Source: Streptomyces sp. MMBL 11-1 (GTDB taxonomy: Bacteria > Actinomycetota > Actinomycetes > Streptomycetales > Streptomycetaceae). Taken from it: 64,000 nucleotides of DNA. Positions 15,717 to 26,744 of the stretch are shown here, one piece after another. Each line of letters opens with the position of its first letter. Positions within the stretch are counted from its first letter, which is position 1. Under the pieces are notes generated by a model. The model saw only the letters and a list, made by a program, of their open reading frames with translations, ran no database searches and was not told the origin of the DNA. The stretch covers positions 7,381,001 to 7,445,000 of the forward strand of contig NZ_CP117709.1 of NCBI RefSeq assembly GCF_028622875.1, given 5' to 3'. The position numbers and the translations under genes are program-made.

Positions 15717-16346
15717 TCAGGACTCCGGCGCTCCCGCCGTGAGTCCGAGGCTCGGAAGGATCGCCATCTCCACGAACCGGGTCAGATACGCCGCGTCGGC
15801 GTAGCGCCCCTCCAGCAGCGGCCGGGCGCGCATCACGCCGAGCAGCTGGGCCGCGACGAACTCGGCCCCCGGAAGGTCCGCCGCGATCTCGCCGCGCTCC
15901 TGGCCCCGCCGGACCATCGCGTCGATCGCCGCGATCTCCGGCAGGATCAGGGACTCGCGCAGTGCGCACAGCAGCTCGGGGCTCTGGAGCGCCGCATGGC
16001 TGAGGGCGTGCATGAGCGGGGTGTCGCTCCCCGAGGCCTCGCCGATCGCCCGCGCGGCCTCCAGCAGGTCCCCGGCCAGCGTGCCGGTGTCGATGTTCGG
16101 GAGCCGCATCTGCCGGGTGCCGTGCAGCGCGGCCACCACCAGCTCCGGCTTGGAGCCCCACTGGCGGTACAGCGTCGACTTCCCGCACCGCGTGCGGGAG
16201 GCGACCCCCTCCATGGTCAGCGACTCGTAGCCGCTCTCCCGCAGCAATTCCAGCACCGCCCCGTAGAGCTCCTGTGCCCGCTCGGGCGTGATCTTCGACC
16301 GGCGGGACGTGAGGGCTGGCTCCTGCGAGGGGCCGGGCGACGGCAT
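15717..16346 (-). CDS. TetR-family transcriptional regulator
   Basis: This 209-residue protein has an N-terminal TetR HTH (residues about 18-64, with TRCGKSTLYRQWGSKPELV) and a helical ligand-binding domain similar to the TetR_C_11/16-type repressors. The ATG at 16346 has a perfect AGGAGG site. It is divergent from the PAP2/DMT membrane genes, and a large inverted repeat with three copies of GTACCGATACG lies in the gap. Repression of both itself and the membrane genes is the likely job. The ligand is unknown, possibly a lipid-like or cationic compound given the targets. Confidence 0.9.
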   Translation of the reverse strand: MPSPGPSQEPALTSRRSKITPERAQELYGAVLELLRESGYESLTMEGVASRTRCGKSTLYRQWGSKPELVVAALHGTRQMRLPNIDTGTLAGDLLEAARAIGEASGSDTPLMHALSHAALQSPELLCALRESLILPEIAAIDAMVRRGQERGEIAADLPGAEFVAAQLLGVMRARPLLEGRYADAAYLTRFVEMAILPSLGLTAGAPES

Positions 16347-16380
16347 GGGCTGTACCTCCTGCGGCGGTGCGGCGAGGTTC

Positions 16381-16448
16381 TCGATACGCCAGTGTACCGA
16401 TACGCGCGAGTACCGATACGTCGTCGTATCGGTACACTGGCGTATCGA
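16381..16448. promoter_or_regulatory. TetR operator: 24-bp inverted repeat with a third box
   Basis: The arms 16381-16404 and 16425-16448 are perfect 24-base reverse complements. Each carries the box GTACCGATACG (or its complement), and a third direct copy sits in the spacer at 16410-16420. This is the strongest operator-like structure in the window and is centred between divergent promoters. Confidence 0.8.
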
Positions 16449-16506
16449 TACGGCGTGGATCCCACCGGGCCGTCCTGACACCGCTTCGCATCCAAGGGGG
16501 CACCGG

Positions 16507-17505
16507 GTGATCCACGCCCGCACCGAGCCCACGGACCAGGAGCCGGACATACGTGCCCGACCGCCCCTCGTCCGCGAGTTCCTTCTCGTGGCCGGACTCT
16601 TCCTGGCCTACAAGTTCGGCCGCAGGGCCGCCAACGGTCATGTCGAGGAAGCGTTCCGCAACGCGGGGCACGTATGGGACCTCGAACGCGTCCTGCACCT
16701 GCCCGACGAGGGCACGGTCCAAGGGCTGCTGCTGCACAGCCAGCCCTTGATCCAGGCGGCGAACACCTATTACGCCGCCGTTCATTTCCCGGCCACGGCC
16801 CTCTTCCTCGTCTGGCTCTACTGGCGCCGCCCGCACCACTACGTCCGGTCGCGTCGCGTTCTCGCCACGCTCACCGCCGCCGCCCTGGGGCTCCACCTGC
16901 TGTTCCCGCTGGCCCCGCCCCGGATGCTCACGGCCGCCGGACTCGTCGACATCGGTCAGGTCTACGGGCCGACGGTGTACGGGCAGACTCCCGCGACCGA
17001 CACGATGGCGAACCAGTTCGCCGCGATGCCCTCGCTGCACGTCGGCTGGGCCGTGATGGTCGCCGTCGGGCTGATCGGCGCCACCCGTTCCCGGTGGCGC
17101 GCGCTGTGGCTGCTGCACCCGGCGACGACGCTGCTCGTCGTCGTGGGCACGGCCAATCACTACTGGCTCGACGCGATCGTCGTCGGGGCGATGCTCGCCG
17201 TCACCCTCGCCGTCCTCCGGTTGCCGCTGTCCGCCCGGACCGTCCCCGCGCGGTCGCCCCGGCCGGACCTGTGGGGGAGCGGTGGGAGGTCTGCCGTACC
17301 GGCGTACGCGGAGGGTACGGGGCCGCGTGTCTCCGCATCGGCCGTCCCGGCGAGGTCCGGCGAGGCCGCCGCCCCGCCCGGAACCTTCGCGGCGGCCGGT
17401 CTGCCTCTGTCACCGTCCTTCGGAGCCGCCGACGGGTCCGCCGAGCCCGCCGTCGGCCCGGATACCGGATCGCGGGCGCCCGCCCGGGCCGGAGCCGGGC
17501 GATGA
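16507..17505 (+). CDS. PAP2 superfamily (inositolphosphotransferase-type) membrane protein
   Basis: This 332-residue protein has about five to six transmembrane helices and the phosphatase motifs AMPSLHVGW and NHYWLDAI, as in PAP2_3/AUR1-type proteins. These act as lipid phosphate phosphatases or phosphotransferases on the outer membrane face. The C-terminal 90 residues are a low-complexity Pro/Ala/Arg tail. The GTG at 16507 follows AAGGGGG, and an upstream extension runs through the operator and is unlikely. Its stop overlaps the next gene by four bases (ATGA). Expression is probably controlled by the divergent TetR regulator. Confidence 0.85.
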   Translation: MIHARTEPTDQEPDIRARPPLVREFLLVAGLFLAYKFGRRAANGHVEEAFRNAGHVWDLERVLHLPDEGTVQGLLLHSQPLIQAANTYYAAVHFPATALFLVWLYWRRPHHYVRSRRVLATLTAAALGLHLLFPLAPPRMLTAAGLVDIGQVYGPTVYGQTPATDTMANQFAAMPSLHVGWAVMVAVGLIGATRSRWRALWLLHPATTLLVVVGTANHYWLDAIVVGAMLAVTLAVLRLPLSARTVPARSPRPDLWGSGGRSAVPAYAEGTGPRVSASAVPARSGEAAAPPGTFAAAGLPLSPSFGAADGSAEPAVGPDTGSRAPARAGAGR

Positions 17506-18488
17506 GCGCCACGCTGCTCGCCGTCGCACTCTCCCTCGTCTCGGCCGGCGCCTACGCGACCGCCGCCGTGGCGCAGTCCCGGCTCGCCGGCCGCGCCGAC
17601 CCCTCCACCGGAGCCCTGCGCCTGCTGGGCCGGGGCGCCTGGTGGTCGGCGGTCGGCCTCAACGCCGCGGGCGCGCTGCTCCACGTCGCCGCGCTCAACT
17701 ACGGCCCGCTCACCCTGGTCCAGCCGCTGGGCGCGCTGACCCTCGTCGTCGCCGTACCGCTCGGAGCGCGCGCCGCCGGGCGCCGGGTCGGCCGCGTCGA
17801 GTGGCGGGGCACGGTTCTGACCCTGCTCGGCCTCGGCGCACTGCTCCTGACCGCGGGCGGCTCCGCCCCGCACGAGGCCCTCAGCCTTCCCGAGGCGCTC
17901 GGCGTGGGTGCGGCCACCATGGCGGTCGTCGCCGGACTCGGCCGGCCCGGGGCCCGCCCGGGGCTGCGGCACGCGGCGGCCTCCGGAATCACCTCCGGGG
18001 TCGCCTCCGCGCTCACCCAGACCCTCACCGTCGCCGTCACCGGCCACTCCGGCGGCCCGCTGTTCAGCTGGCGGCTGCTGACGGTGGCGCTGCTCGTCTC
18101 CGCCTTCGCCATGGGCGGCCTGCTGCTGTCCCAGACCGCGTACCGGGGTGGGCTCGGCGCCCCGCTCGCGGTGGTCACCCTCGCCAACCCGGTCGCCGCC
18201 GCCGCGATCGGCCTGGCCCTGCTCGGCGAGCGCCTGCGGGGCGGGCCGGTCAGCCTGGTGCTCGCGCTCCTCGGTACGGCGGCGGCCGTGCGCGGGGTGA
18301 TGCTCCTCAGCCGGGCCCAGGCGCGGCACACGGACCCGGCCGCCCCGTCCGACCCGACCGCCCCGTCCGAGCCGACCGCCCCGGAGGGCCGGGTCCCCTC
18401 CGGGGTCGTCATCGGCAGCCCCCGGCGCGCGGGCACCGCACCCCCGGCGGGCGCCCCGGAGCCCGTCCCCGCGCACGCGGGCGGCTGA
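17502..18488 (+). CDS. DMT-superfamily (EamA-like) membrane transporter
   Basis: This 328-residue protein has about nine to ten hydrophobic helices in two related halves, typical of DMT/EamA-like permeases, including the NPVAAAAIGLALLGERL segment near the C-terminal half. The tail contains short repeats of the type SDPTAPSEPTAP. The ATG at 17502 is coupled by ATGA to the PAP2 gene, so both are made together under the TetR operator. Substrate is unknown; a lipid- or small-metabolite export role would fit the pairing but is inference. Confidence 0.85.
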   Translation: MSATLLAVALSLVSAGAYATAAVAQSRLAGRADPSTGALRLLGRGAWWSAVGLNAAGALLHVAALNYGPLTLVQPLGALTLVVAVPLGARAAGRRVGRVEWRGTVLTLLGLGALLLTAGGSAPHEALSLPEALGVGAATMAVVAGLGRPGARPGLRHAAASGITSGVASALTQTLTVAVTGHSGGPLFSWRLLTVALLVSAFAMGGLLLSQTAYRGGLGAPLAVVTLANPVAAAAIGLALLGERLRGGPVSLVLALLGTAAAVRGVMLLSRAQARHTDPAAPSDPTAPSEPTAPEGRVPSGVVIGSPRRAGTAPPAGAPEPVPAHAGG

Positions 18489-18928
18489 CCGGCCCCGGGG
18501 ATTCCGATGCCGCTCGGCGACGGCCAGGCGCCCCGCCCACCAGCCACCCGGCCAGGCCCCGGGAAGAGCGGCGCACACCACGTGCCGGAGCGGCTCCGGC
18601 GGTGCTTCGCCGTCTCCCGGCGGCCCGTTCACCGCGATTGCGACGGGCACCGGGGGAAGGTCCTTCCACCGGTGCCGGCCCGGGCCGCGGCGCACCCTTC
18701 CAGGGTCCCGGCCGTGAGGCGCCGGTTCTCCGAGCGCGTTGGCAGGCCTACCGGCCGACCGGGCAGGTATACGTAGCACTGGGCGTTCCCTTCGGCCTCC
18801 TCGCCCCGGTCGGGGCCGCGGGCCCGACCGCCCACCTGCCGTGAGGCAGGACCGTACCGCCCACTCCGCGGCAGCCGTCGCCCGCCGCGGACCGATACCG
18901 GCACGACCATGAGAAAGGCGGCACACCT
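18489..18928. other. Gene-free interval upstream of glucose dehydrogenase
   Basis: I see no supported gene in these 440 bases. A small hairpin CCTGCC-GTGA-GGCAGG lies at about 18835-18850. A TATACG -10-like box follows TTGGCA upstream, but with a 23-base spacer, so a promoter is not claimed. Confidence 0.5.
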
Positions 18929-19981
18929 GTGCGCGCACTGACCGTGAAGCCTGGCCGGCAGGACTGCCTCGACGTGCGGGAGCTGCCGGATCCGTCCCCG
19001 GCCGACGGAGAACTGCTGGTACGCGGCCTGGCCATGGGGGTTTGCGGTACGGACCGGGAGATCACCGGTGGCCAGTACGGAAGGGCACCGTCCGGCCGGG
19101 ACTGGCTGATCCTCGGCCACGAATCGCTCGGCAGGGTCGAGCGGGCCCCGTCGGGCAGCGGCTTCTCGACCGGTGATCTGGTGGCCGGGGTGGTGCGCCG
19201 GCCCGACCCCGTGCCCTGCGGCGCCTGCGCCCGGCAGGAGTTCGACATGTGCCGCAACGGACGCTACACCGAACGCGGAATCAAGGAACTCGACGGCTTC
19301 GGAGCCCAGGCGTGGTGCGTGGAGCCCGACTACGCCGTGCGGTTGGAACCCCACCTGGCGGGCGTCGGCGTACTCATGGAGCCCACCTCGGTCGTGGCGA
19401 AGGCCTGGGAGCAGGTGGAGCGGGTCGGGGGGCGCTCCTGGTTCGAGCCGCACCGGGTTCTCGTCACGGGGGCGGGACCGATCGGACTGCTGGCCGCCCT
19501 CCTCGGCGTCCAGCGGGGGCTGGAGGTGCACGTCCTGGACCGTGTGAAGGACGGCCCCAAACCCTCGCTGGTCCGCGATCTCGGTGCCGCGTACCACACC
19601 GACGACGCGGAGCGGGTGATCGACGACCTCTGCCCGGACGTCATCATCGAAGCGACCGGAGCCAGCACCCTGGTCTTCGCCTCACTGACCGGAACCGCCT
19701 CGTACGGGGTGGTGTGCCTGACCGGTGTCTCTCCCGCCGGCCGTCGCATCACCGCGGACGCCGGCACCATCAACCGGGAGATGGTGCTCCAGAACGACGC
19801 CGTGGTGGGCTCCGTCAACGCCAACCGACGCCACTTCCGGCAGGCCGCCGACGCTCTGGCGGCGGCGGACCGGAGTTGGCTGGAACGGCTGATCACCAGG
19901 CGCGTCCCCCTCGAACGCGCTGCGGAGGCGCTGGAGTCCCGGCCGGACGACGTCAAGGTGGTCATCGACCTGGAGGGGTGA
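18929..19981 (+). CDS. Glucose 1-dehydrogenase-like medium-chain alcohol dehydrogenase
   Basis: This 350-residue MDR-family enzyme has Cys39, Thr41, His64 and Glu65 as in archaeal-type glucose dehydrogenases (GVCGTDREI and GHESLG) and a Rossmann motif VLVTGAGPIGLLAA. The structural zinc lobe has only three of four cysteines (97, 100, 108; position 103 is Gln), so the second zinc may be missing. It oxidises glucose or a related aldose to the lactone with NAD(P)+. The start is GTG at 18929 after GAAAGGCGG. A gluconokinase lies downstream, which makes a glucose to 6-phosphogluconate route plausible. Confidence 0.8.
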   Translation: MRALTVKPGRQDCLDVRELPDPSPADGELLVRGLAMGVCGTDREITGGQYGRAPSGRDWLILGHESLGRVERAPSGSGFSTGDLVAGVVRRPDPVPCGACARQEFDMCRNGRYTERGIKELDGFGAQAWCVEPDYAVRLEPHLAGVGVLMEPTSVVAKAWEQVERVGGRSWFEPHRVLVTGAGPIGLLAALLGVQRGLEVHVLDRVKDGPKPSLVRDLGAAYHTDDAERVIDDLCPDVIIEATGASTLVFASLTGTASYGVVCLTGVSPAGRRITADAGTINREMVLQNDAVVGSVNANRRHFRQAADALAAADRSWLERLITRRVPLERAAEALESRPDDVKVVIDLEG

Positions 19982-20153
19982 GTGCCGGGCCGCCGATCCC
20001 CGATGGCCCCGGGCGCCCTGGGACCCTCCCGGGCCACCCCTGCGCTCGGCCCGCTCTCGGCGCGGCCCCGGGAGCGCCCGGCCCGCGCGGATCACTCCCG
20101 GCGTCGCCGACCGGCCCCGACACGCGCGGACCGTGCCGCGTTAGCCTGATGCG

Positions 20154-20666
20154 ATGGCGCAGAACGAGAACGCTCCGTTGGTCGTGGTGATGGGCGTGTC
20201 CGGGTCCGGCAAGACGACGGTGGGCCGGTCCCTGGCCGAGTCGCTGGACGTGCTGTTCGCCGAGGCCGACGATTTCCACCCCCCGGAGAACGTGGCCAAG
20301 ATGCGCGCGGGAACCGCCCTCGATGACGAGGACCGGCGTCCTTGGCTCGACGACATCGCCGAGTGGCTCCGGGAGCACATCTCCGACGGAGGAGTCATCA
20401 CCTGCTCGGCGCTGAAGCGGTCCTACCGCGCCCGCCTCGTCTCGGCGGCACCCCAGGTGTTCTTCGTCCATCTCGACGGCCCCGTCGATCTCATCGCCGA
20501 GCGTATGGCTGCCCGGCGAGGACATTTCATGCCCGTCGAGCTCCTCCGGTCCCAACAGGACACGCTGGAACCACTCACCGACGGAGAGCGGGGAGCGGTC
20601 GTTCCCATCACCGGCACGGTGGAGGAGACGACGCGCCGCGCGCTCGCCGCTGTCCGCGACCGGTGA
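20154..20666 (+). CDS. gntK: Gluconokinase (GntK type)
   Basis: This 170-residue kinase has the P-loop GVSGSGKTT, the substrate region EADDFHPPENVAKM and the LVHL-like VFFVHLDGP and HFMPVELLRSQQDTLE motifs typical of thermoresistant gluconokinases. It phosphorylates D-gluconate to 6-phosphogluconate, feeding the pentose phosphate pathway. Length is normal for the family. It follows the glucose dehydrogenase by 172 bases on the same strand. Usual gluconate permease or GntR neighbours are not seen nearby. Confidence 0.9.
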   Translation: MAQNENAPLVVVMGVSGSGKTTVGRSLAESLDVLFAEADDFHPPENVAKMRAGTALDDEDRRPWLDDIAEWLREHISDGGVITCSALKRSYRARLVSAAPQVFFVHLDGPVDLIAERMAARRGHFMPVELLRSQQDTLEPLTDGERGAVVPITGTVEETTRRALAAVRDR

Positions 20667-20771
20667 CACTCCGCCCGGCCGTCTCTCTTTCCCGGTGGGC
20701 CCCGCCCCGGCTCGTGGCTTGTCCGGTTCCGTCCGCCGGGCGCGGAACCGCGGATCCAGCCCCGGTGCCGC

Positions 20772-22817
<2,046 letters not shown>

Positions 22818-23003
22818 TCAGTTGTAGACCACCCCGCGTCAGCTATGCAACAAGTTGCATAATGATCTGCGTCGCACTCAGGGCCGTGTTCCGCCGGGGC
22901 CGCTCCCCGTACGGCCCAGTCCGACCGGGCCCCCGCACGCCGGCCCGGCGACAGTGGGAGCCGTAGGAAACCGCCCCGCAACCACCGTCCCCCGGGAGTT
23001 CCC

Positions 23004-23531
23004 ATGGCCAGCGTCAACCGGCGTGATCTCGGTCTGCTCGTCCTGCGCGTCGGCACCGGCGCGGTGCTCGCCGCCCACGGCAGCCAGAAGCTGGCCGGCT
23101 GGTTCGGCGGCGGAGGCATCCAGGGCACCACGGCCGCGATGGAGGCGATGGGATTCCACCCGCCCAAGCGCAGTGCGGTGGCCGCCGGACTCGGCGAGGC
23201 GGGCGGCGGCGTCCTGCTGGCACTGGGCCTCGCCACCCCGGCGGCGGGCGCGGCGGCCGCAGGGGCGATGGCCGGAGCGGTGGCCGTGCACGCCCCGGCG
23301 GGCTTCTTCGCCCAGGGGGGCGGCTACGAGTACCCGGCGTTCCTCGGCTTCACCGCCGCGGCCGTCGGGCTGACCGGCCCCGGGCGCTACTCCGTGGACC
23401 ACGCCACCTGCCATGTCTTCGACCGCCCCTGGATGGTCGCGCTGGCCTTCGCGGGCAGTGCGGTCGCCGCCGCCGCAGTGGTCGGCAGGCGCGCGAAGGG
23501 GCAGGCCGAGCAGGCGCGGGAGGAGTCCTGA
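23004..23531 (+). CDS. DoxX-family membrane protein
   Basis: This 175-residue protein has four predicted helices and the DoxX start RVGTGAVLAAHGSQKL followed by a gap-rich helix pair. DoxX proteins are small quinone-linked or redox-related membrane proteins involved in oxidative or thiol stress. The ATG at 23004 follows GGGAG. Its stop overlaps the ATG of a short downstream frame (TGATG), so that frame is coupled to it. Confidence 0.85.
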   Translation: MASVNRRDLGLLVLRVGTGAVLAAHGSQKLAGWFGGGGIQGTTAAMEAMGFHPPKRSAVAAGLGEAGGGVLLALGLATPAAGAAAAGAMAGAVAVHAPAGFFAQGGGYEYPAFLGFTAAAVGLTGPGRYSVDHATCHVFDRPWMVALAFAGSAVAAAAVVGRRAKGQAEQAREES

Positions 23532-23718
23532 TGAGTGAGGACCCCTCCCGCGCCGCCGGCCCTTCCGGTCCCGTCGGCTCAGCCGGTTCGGCCGGACCCG
23601 GCGGCCCGCCGCCTGCGGGCGGCTTCCCGCAGGGGCCCCTGACCGGGACATCTTCGTCATCTGGGCCCTGGCCGCCTACCGGGATCCGGCCCCGGCCTCC
23701 GCGGCCGTGCCGCGCTGA
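23531..23718 (+). pseudogene. Short coupled frame, apparently frameshifted
   Basis: An ATG overlapping the DoxX stop opens a Gly/Pro/Ser-rich start (MSEDPSRAAGPSG). Around 23640 the reading with strong third-position G/C changes to another frame encoding DRDIFVIWALAAYRDPAP and ends at 23718. The original frame instead runs to 23845, deep into the antisense of the MMPL gene. A lost base or a damaged gene remnant fits best. The family is not recognised. Confidence 0.4.
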
Positions 23719-25808
23719 CCGTCCTCCCCTTCCCGGCTCAGGGCCCCCGGCCACCACGCCTTCGGCCCGATGTCCCGCACCAGCGCCGGGACGAGGAGCG
23801 ACCGGACGACCAGGGTGTCAAGCAGGACGCCGAAGGCCACGATGAACGCGATCTGGAGCAGGAACGCCAGCGGGATCACGCCCAGCGCGGCGAAGGTGGC
23901 CGCCAGGACGACGCCCGCCGACGTGATGACCCCGCCGGTCGTGGTGAGCCCGCGCAGGATGCCCTCCCTGGTGCCGTGCCGCAGCGACTCCTCCCGGACC
24001 CGGGACATCAGGAAGATGTTGTAGTCGACGCCCAGGGCGACCAGGAAGACGAACCCGTACAGCGGCACCGACGAGTCCGTGCCGCTGAAGCCGAACACAT
24101 GGGTGAAGACCAGCGAGGAGATGCCGAGTGTGGCGAGGAAGTTCAGCGCCACGGTCGCCACGAGCAGCACCGGCATCACCAGTGACCGCAGCAGGAAGAC
24201 CAGGATCACCAGGATGATCGCCAGCACCACCGGCACGATCAGCATGCGGTCGTCCTCCGCCGTCCGCTGGGTGTCGTACTGCTGGGCGGTGTAGCCGCCG
24301 ACCAGCGCGTCCGATCCGGGTACCGCGTGGACCGCGGTGCGCAGCGCGGCCACCGTCTCCTTGGCGCCGTCGCTGTCGGCGGCGTCCTTGAGCGTCGCGT
24401 CGACGCGGACCTTGCCGTCGACGACGAGCGGTTCGCCGCCCGGCCGCCCGCTCGCGCTCACCGGCGCGACGGAGGCCACCCCGTCGGTACGGCCGGCGGC
24501 CTCGCTGACCTCGGCCAGCCGGTCGGCCGACGAGATGATCACGACCGGATTCCCCGAACCGCCGGGGAAGTGCTCGCTCAGCGTCTCCTGGGCGGCCACC
24601 GACGGGGCGTCGTTGACGAAGATCTCGTCGAGCGGAACACCCTTGGAGGTGAGCGTGGGGGCGAACGCGGCACAGGCGATCAGGGCCGCCAGGGTGATCG
24701 CCCACACCTTGCGGGGCGCGCGGTCGACGAGGGCGGCCACCCGGTGCCAGATGCCGTGGCCGCCGGACAGCCTGTCGGCGGCGGGCTTGGGCTTCGCCGG
24801 CCAGTAGGCCTTCCGGCCCAGCAGGACCAGAGCGGCGGGCAGGAAGGTGAGGGCGCTCAGGACCGAGCAGACGATGCCGATCGCGCCCACCGGACCGAGC
24901 GCGCGGTTGTTGGTGAGGTCGCTGAGCAGCAGGGCCAGCAGTCCCGCCGCCACCGTCGCGGCGCTGGCCGTGATCGGGCCGAAGGACTCGCGCAGCGCGA
25001 TGCGCATCGCGGCGAACCGGTCACCGCGGACGGCGAGTTCCTCCCGGAACCGGGCGGTGAGCAGCAGTGCGTAGTCCGTCGCCGCGCCGATCACCAGGAT
25101 CGACAGAATGCCCTGTACCTGCCCGTCGACACGCACGATGTCGTGGTCGGCGAGGACGTAGACGATCGCACAGGACAGGGAGAGGGCGAACACGGCGCCG
25201 AGGATGATGACGAAGGGCAGCAGCACACTGCGGTACACCAGCAGCAGGATGACGAGCACCGTGATCAGGGCGACCCCGAGCAGCAGCCCGTCGATGCCCG
25301 CGAAGGCCTCGGACAGGTCGGCCTGGCTCGCGGCCGGCCCGGCCAGCTGGACCGCCGTGCCGGGCACGGACGTGCCCGCCTCCTGGATCCTCTCCAGTAC
25401 CGTCGGCAGCTCGTCCCCGAGAGCGGGGCTCAACTGCACGATCCCCTGGAGCGCGAGGCCGTCGTCCGAGGGCAGTGCGGGCGAGGGGGCTCCGACCACG
25501 CCGTCGCTCCCGGCGAGCGAGGCGAGGGCGCCGGTGGCTGCCTTCCGCTGCTCGTCGCTCACCGGCGCGTCCTTCTCCGCCGACGTCCAGACGACGATGG
25601 CCGGCAGGGTCTCGTTCTGCTGGAACGCCTTCTGCGCGTCGATGACTTGGGTGGACTCGGCGTTCTGGGGCAGGAAGGCGGCCTGGTCGTTGGTGGCGAC
25701 CTCGCCGAGCTTCCCGGCGTACGGGCCGAGCCCGCCGCCGACGCCGAGCCACGCGATGAGCAGCACGACAGGGATCAGCCAGCGGATCGACCGAGCAGGG
25801 GTGGACAT
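23676..25808 (-). CDS. MMPL-family RND-type membrane transporter
   Basis: This 710-residue protein has two halves, each with one N-terminal helix, an exported loop and a bundle of five to six helices, the MMPL/RND layout. The conserved proton-relay segments GAATDYALLLTARFREEL and ALGVDYNIFLMSRVREE are present. MMPL proteins export lipids, siderophores or drugs using the proton gradient. A MarR gene lies upstream on the same strand, with a TCAATCATTGA palindrome before this start, so MarR control is likely. The 3' end overlaps the remnant at 23531-23718 convergently by 43 bases. Confidence 0.9.
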   Translation of the reverse strand: MSTPARSIRWLIPVVLLIAWLGVGGGLGPYAGKLGEVATNDQAAFLPQNAESTQVIDAQKAFQQNETLPAIVVWTSAEKDAPVSDEQRKAATGALASLAGSDGVVGAPSPALPSDDGLALQGIVQLSPALGDELPTVLERIQEAGTSVPGTAVQLAGPAASQADLSEAFAGIDGLLLGVALITVLVILLLVYRSVLLPFVIILGAVFALSLSCAIVYVLADHDIVRVDGQVQGILSILVIGAATDYALLLTARFREELAVRGDRFAAMRIALRESFGPITASAATVAAGLLALLLSDLTNNRALGPVGAIGIVCSVLSALTFLPAALVLLGRKAYWPAKPKPAADRLSGGHGIWHRVAALVDRAPRKVWAITLAALIACAAFAPTLTSKGVPLDEIFVNDAPSVAAQETLSEHFPGGSGNPVVIISSADRLAEVSEAAGRTDGVASVAPVSASGRPGGEPLVVDGKVRVDATLKDAADSDGAKETVAALRTAVHAVPGSDALVGGYTAQQYDTQRTAEDDRMLIVPVVLAIILVILVFLLRSLVMPVLLVATVALNFLATLGISSLVFTHVFGFSGTDSSVPLYGFVFLVALGVDYNIFLMSRVREESLRHGTREGILRGLTTTGGVITSAGVVLAATFAALGVIPLAFLLQIAFIVAFGVLLDTLVVRSLLVPALVRDIGPKAWWPGALSREGEDGQRGTAAEAGAGSR

Positions 25809-25848
25809 GTCTCTCCCGGGGGTGGAGATATCTCAGCGGAGAACAATC

Positions 25849-25859
25849 TCAATCATTGA
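25849..25859. promoter_or_regulatory. MarR-type operator candidate
   Basis: TCAAT-C-ATTGA is a perfect short palindrome in an unusually AT-rich patch between the MarR and MMPL genes, just upstream of the MMPL start. It resembles TTGA/TCAA MarR sites. Confidence 0.45.
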
Positions 25860-25967
25860 AATACATTACGGGACTGTTCCCGCGGGCAGCCGCAGGGGGG
25901 GGCGGGTCGGGTGGCAGTGGCCCTTCCATGGACGCACCCGGCCGGGGAAAAGCTCGCCGGGAAACGC

Positions 25968-26468
25968 TCAGCGGCGCGCCGGAGGGACTTCTCCCAGCTC
26001 CTCGTTCATCGCGGCGAGGAAGCGCAGGACGGTCGCCAGCTCCGTCTCGCTGAAGCGCGCCCTGGCCCGTGCCGTGGCCTCGGCGAGCGGCATGAAGTAG
26101 TCGCGGGCGGCCGTCCGGGCGCTCGCCTCGTAGTACACGTGCACCACCCGGCGGTCGGTGCTCTCCCGGGCCCGGCGGACATGGCCCGCCCGCTCCAGCC
26201 GGTCCAGGCAGGCGGTCACCGCGCCGGAGGTGAGGCCCAGGTGCTCGCGCAGCGCCCCCGGGGTGAGGGGGGAGGGGGCGTCGAGAATGGCCGCGAGCGC
26301 GCTCACGTCCGTGGGGTGCAGCTGCTGGTGCGCCGCGAAACCGTGGGTCATCCGGTTGATCTCGCCGTTCATCCGGCGGAGCTCGACCGCGAACGCCTGG
26401 AGGTCCGCGAGCGGCGCCTCGGGTTCCGAGGCGCCGCTCCGGGTCGGTCGGTCGTCGGCGCTGGTCAC
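25968..26468 (-). CDS. MarR-family transcriptional regulator
   Basis: This protein of about 166 residues has a MarR winged helix (SPLTPGALREHLGLTSGAVTACLDRLERAGHVRR and the ESTDRRVVHVYY wing; residues about 65-110). I chose the GTG at 26468. A TATACG box sits eight bases upstream, so the message may be leaderless; an ATG at 26513 would add 15 residues. MarR repressors respond to phenolic or lipophilic compounds. It lies ahead of the MMPL transporter on the same strand with a 159-base gap that contains a palindrome, so regulated export is the likely theme. Confidence 0.85.
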   Translation of the reverse strand: MTSADDRPTRSGASEPEAPLADLQAFAVELRRMNGEINRMTHGFAAHQQLHPTDVSALAAILDAPSPLTPGALREHLGLTSGAVTACLDRLERAGHVRRARESTDRRVVHVYYEASARTAARDYFMPLAEATARARARFSETELATVLRFLAAMNEELGEVPPARR

Positions 26469-26517
26469 GCCCTCAGCGTATAGAACGAACGCACGGTGCC
26501 CGTGCCCGGACATCGCG

Positions 26518-26550
26518 CTGTGCCCGGACCGTCGTGGGGTCCGGGCACAG
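26518..26550. other. Perfect 13-bp hairpin between divergent genes
   Basis: CTGTGCCCGGACC (26518-26530) pairs with 26538-26550 across a 7-base loop. Further copies of GTGCCCGGA occur at about 26502 and 26560. The place between the divergent MarR and DUF1206 genes suggests regulation rather than termination, but this is unproven. Confidence 0.4.
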
Positions 26551-26744
26551 GATCCGCTGTGCCCGGAGGCGGCGGCGCAACCGTCACGACGCCGACCGGC
26601 ATGAGCGGCGAGCGGGGTGGGTCTTCTCCTTGTCCTCACGCTGACGCGCGTTCGCCCGGACCGCTCGCCGCGTCGTTTCCGCGTCGAAAGTCACCCTCCG
26701 GCGCACTCTGACATCGAACCGCCGGACCGGGGCAACCGGGATGC

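Noticed and set aside
13996..17160. Very long minus-strand frame of over 1000 codons
   Set aside because: It crosses several well-supported genes and operators in other frames and has no recognisable domain.
18740..18780. TTGGCA...TATACG promoter upstream of glucose dehydrogenase
   Set aside because: The spacer is 23 bases, outside the normal range.
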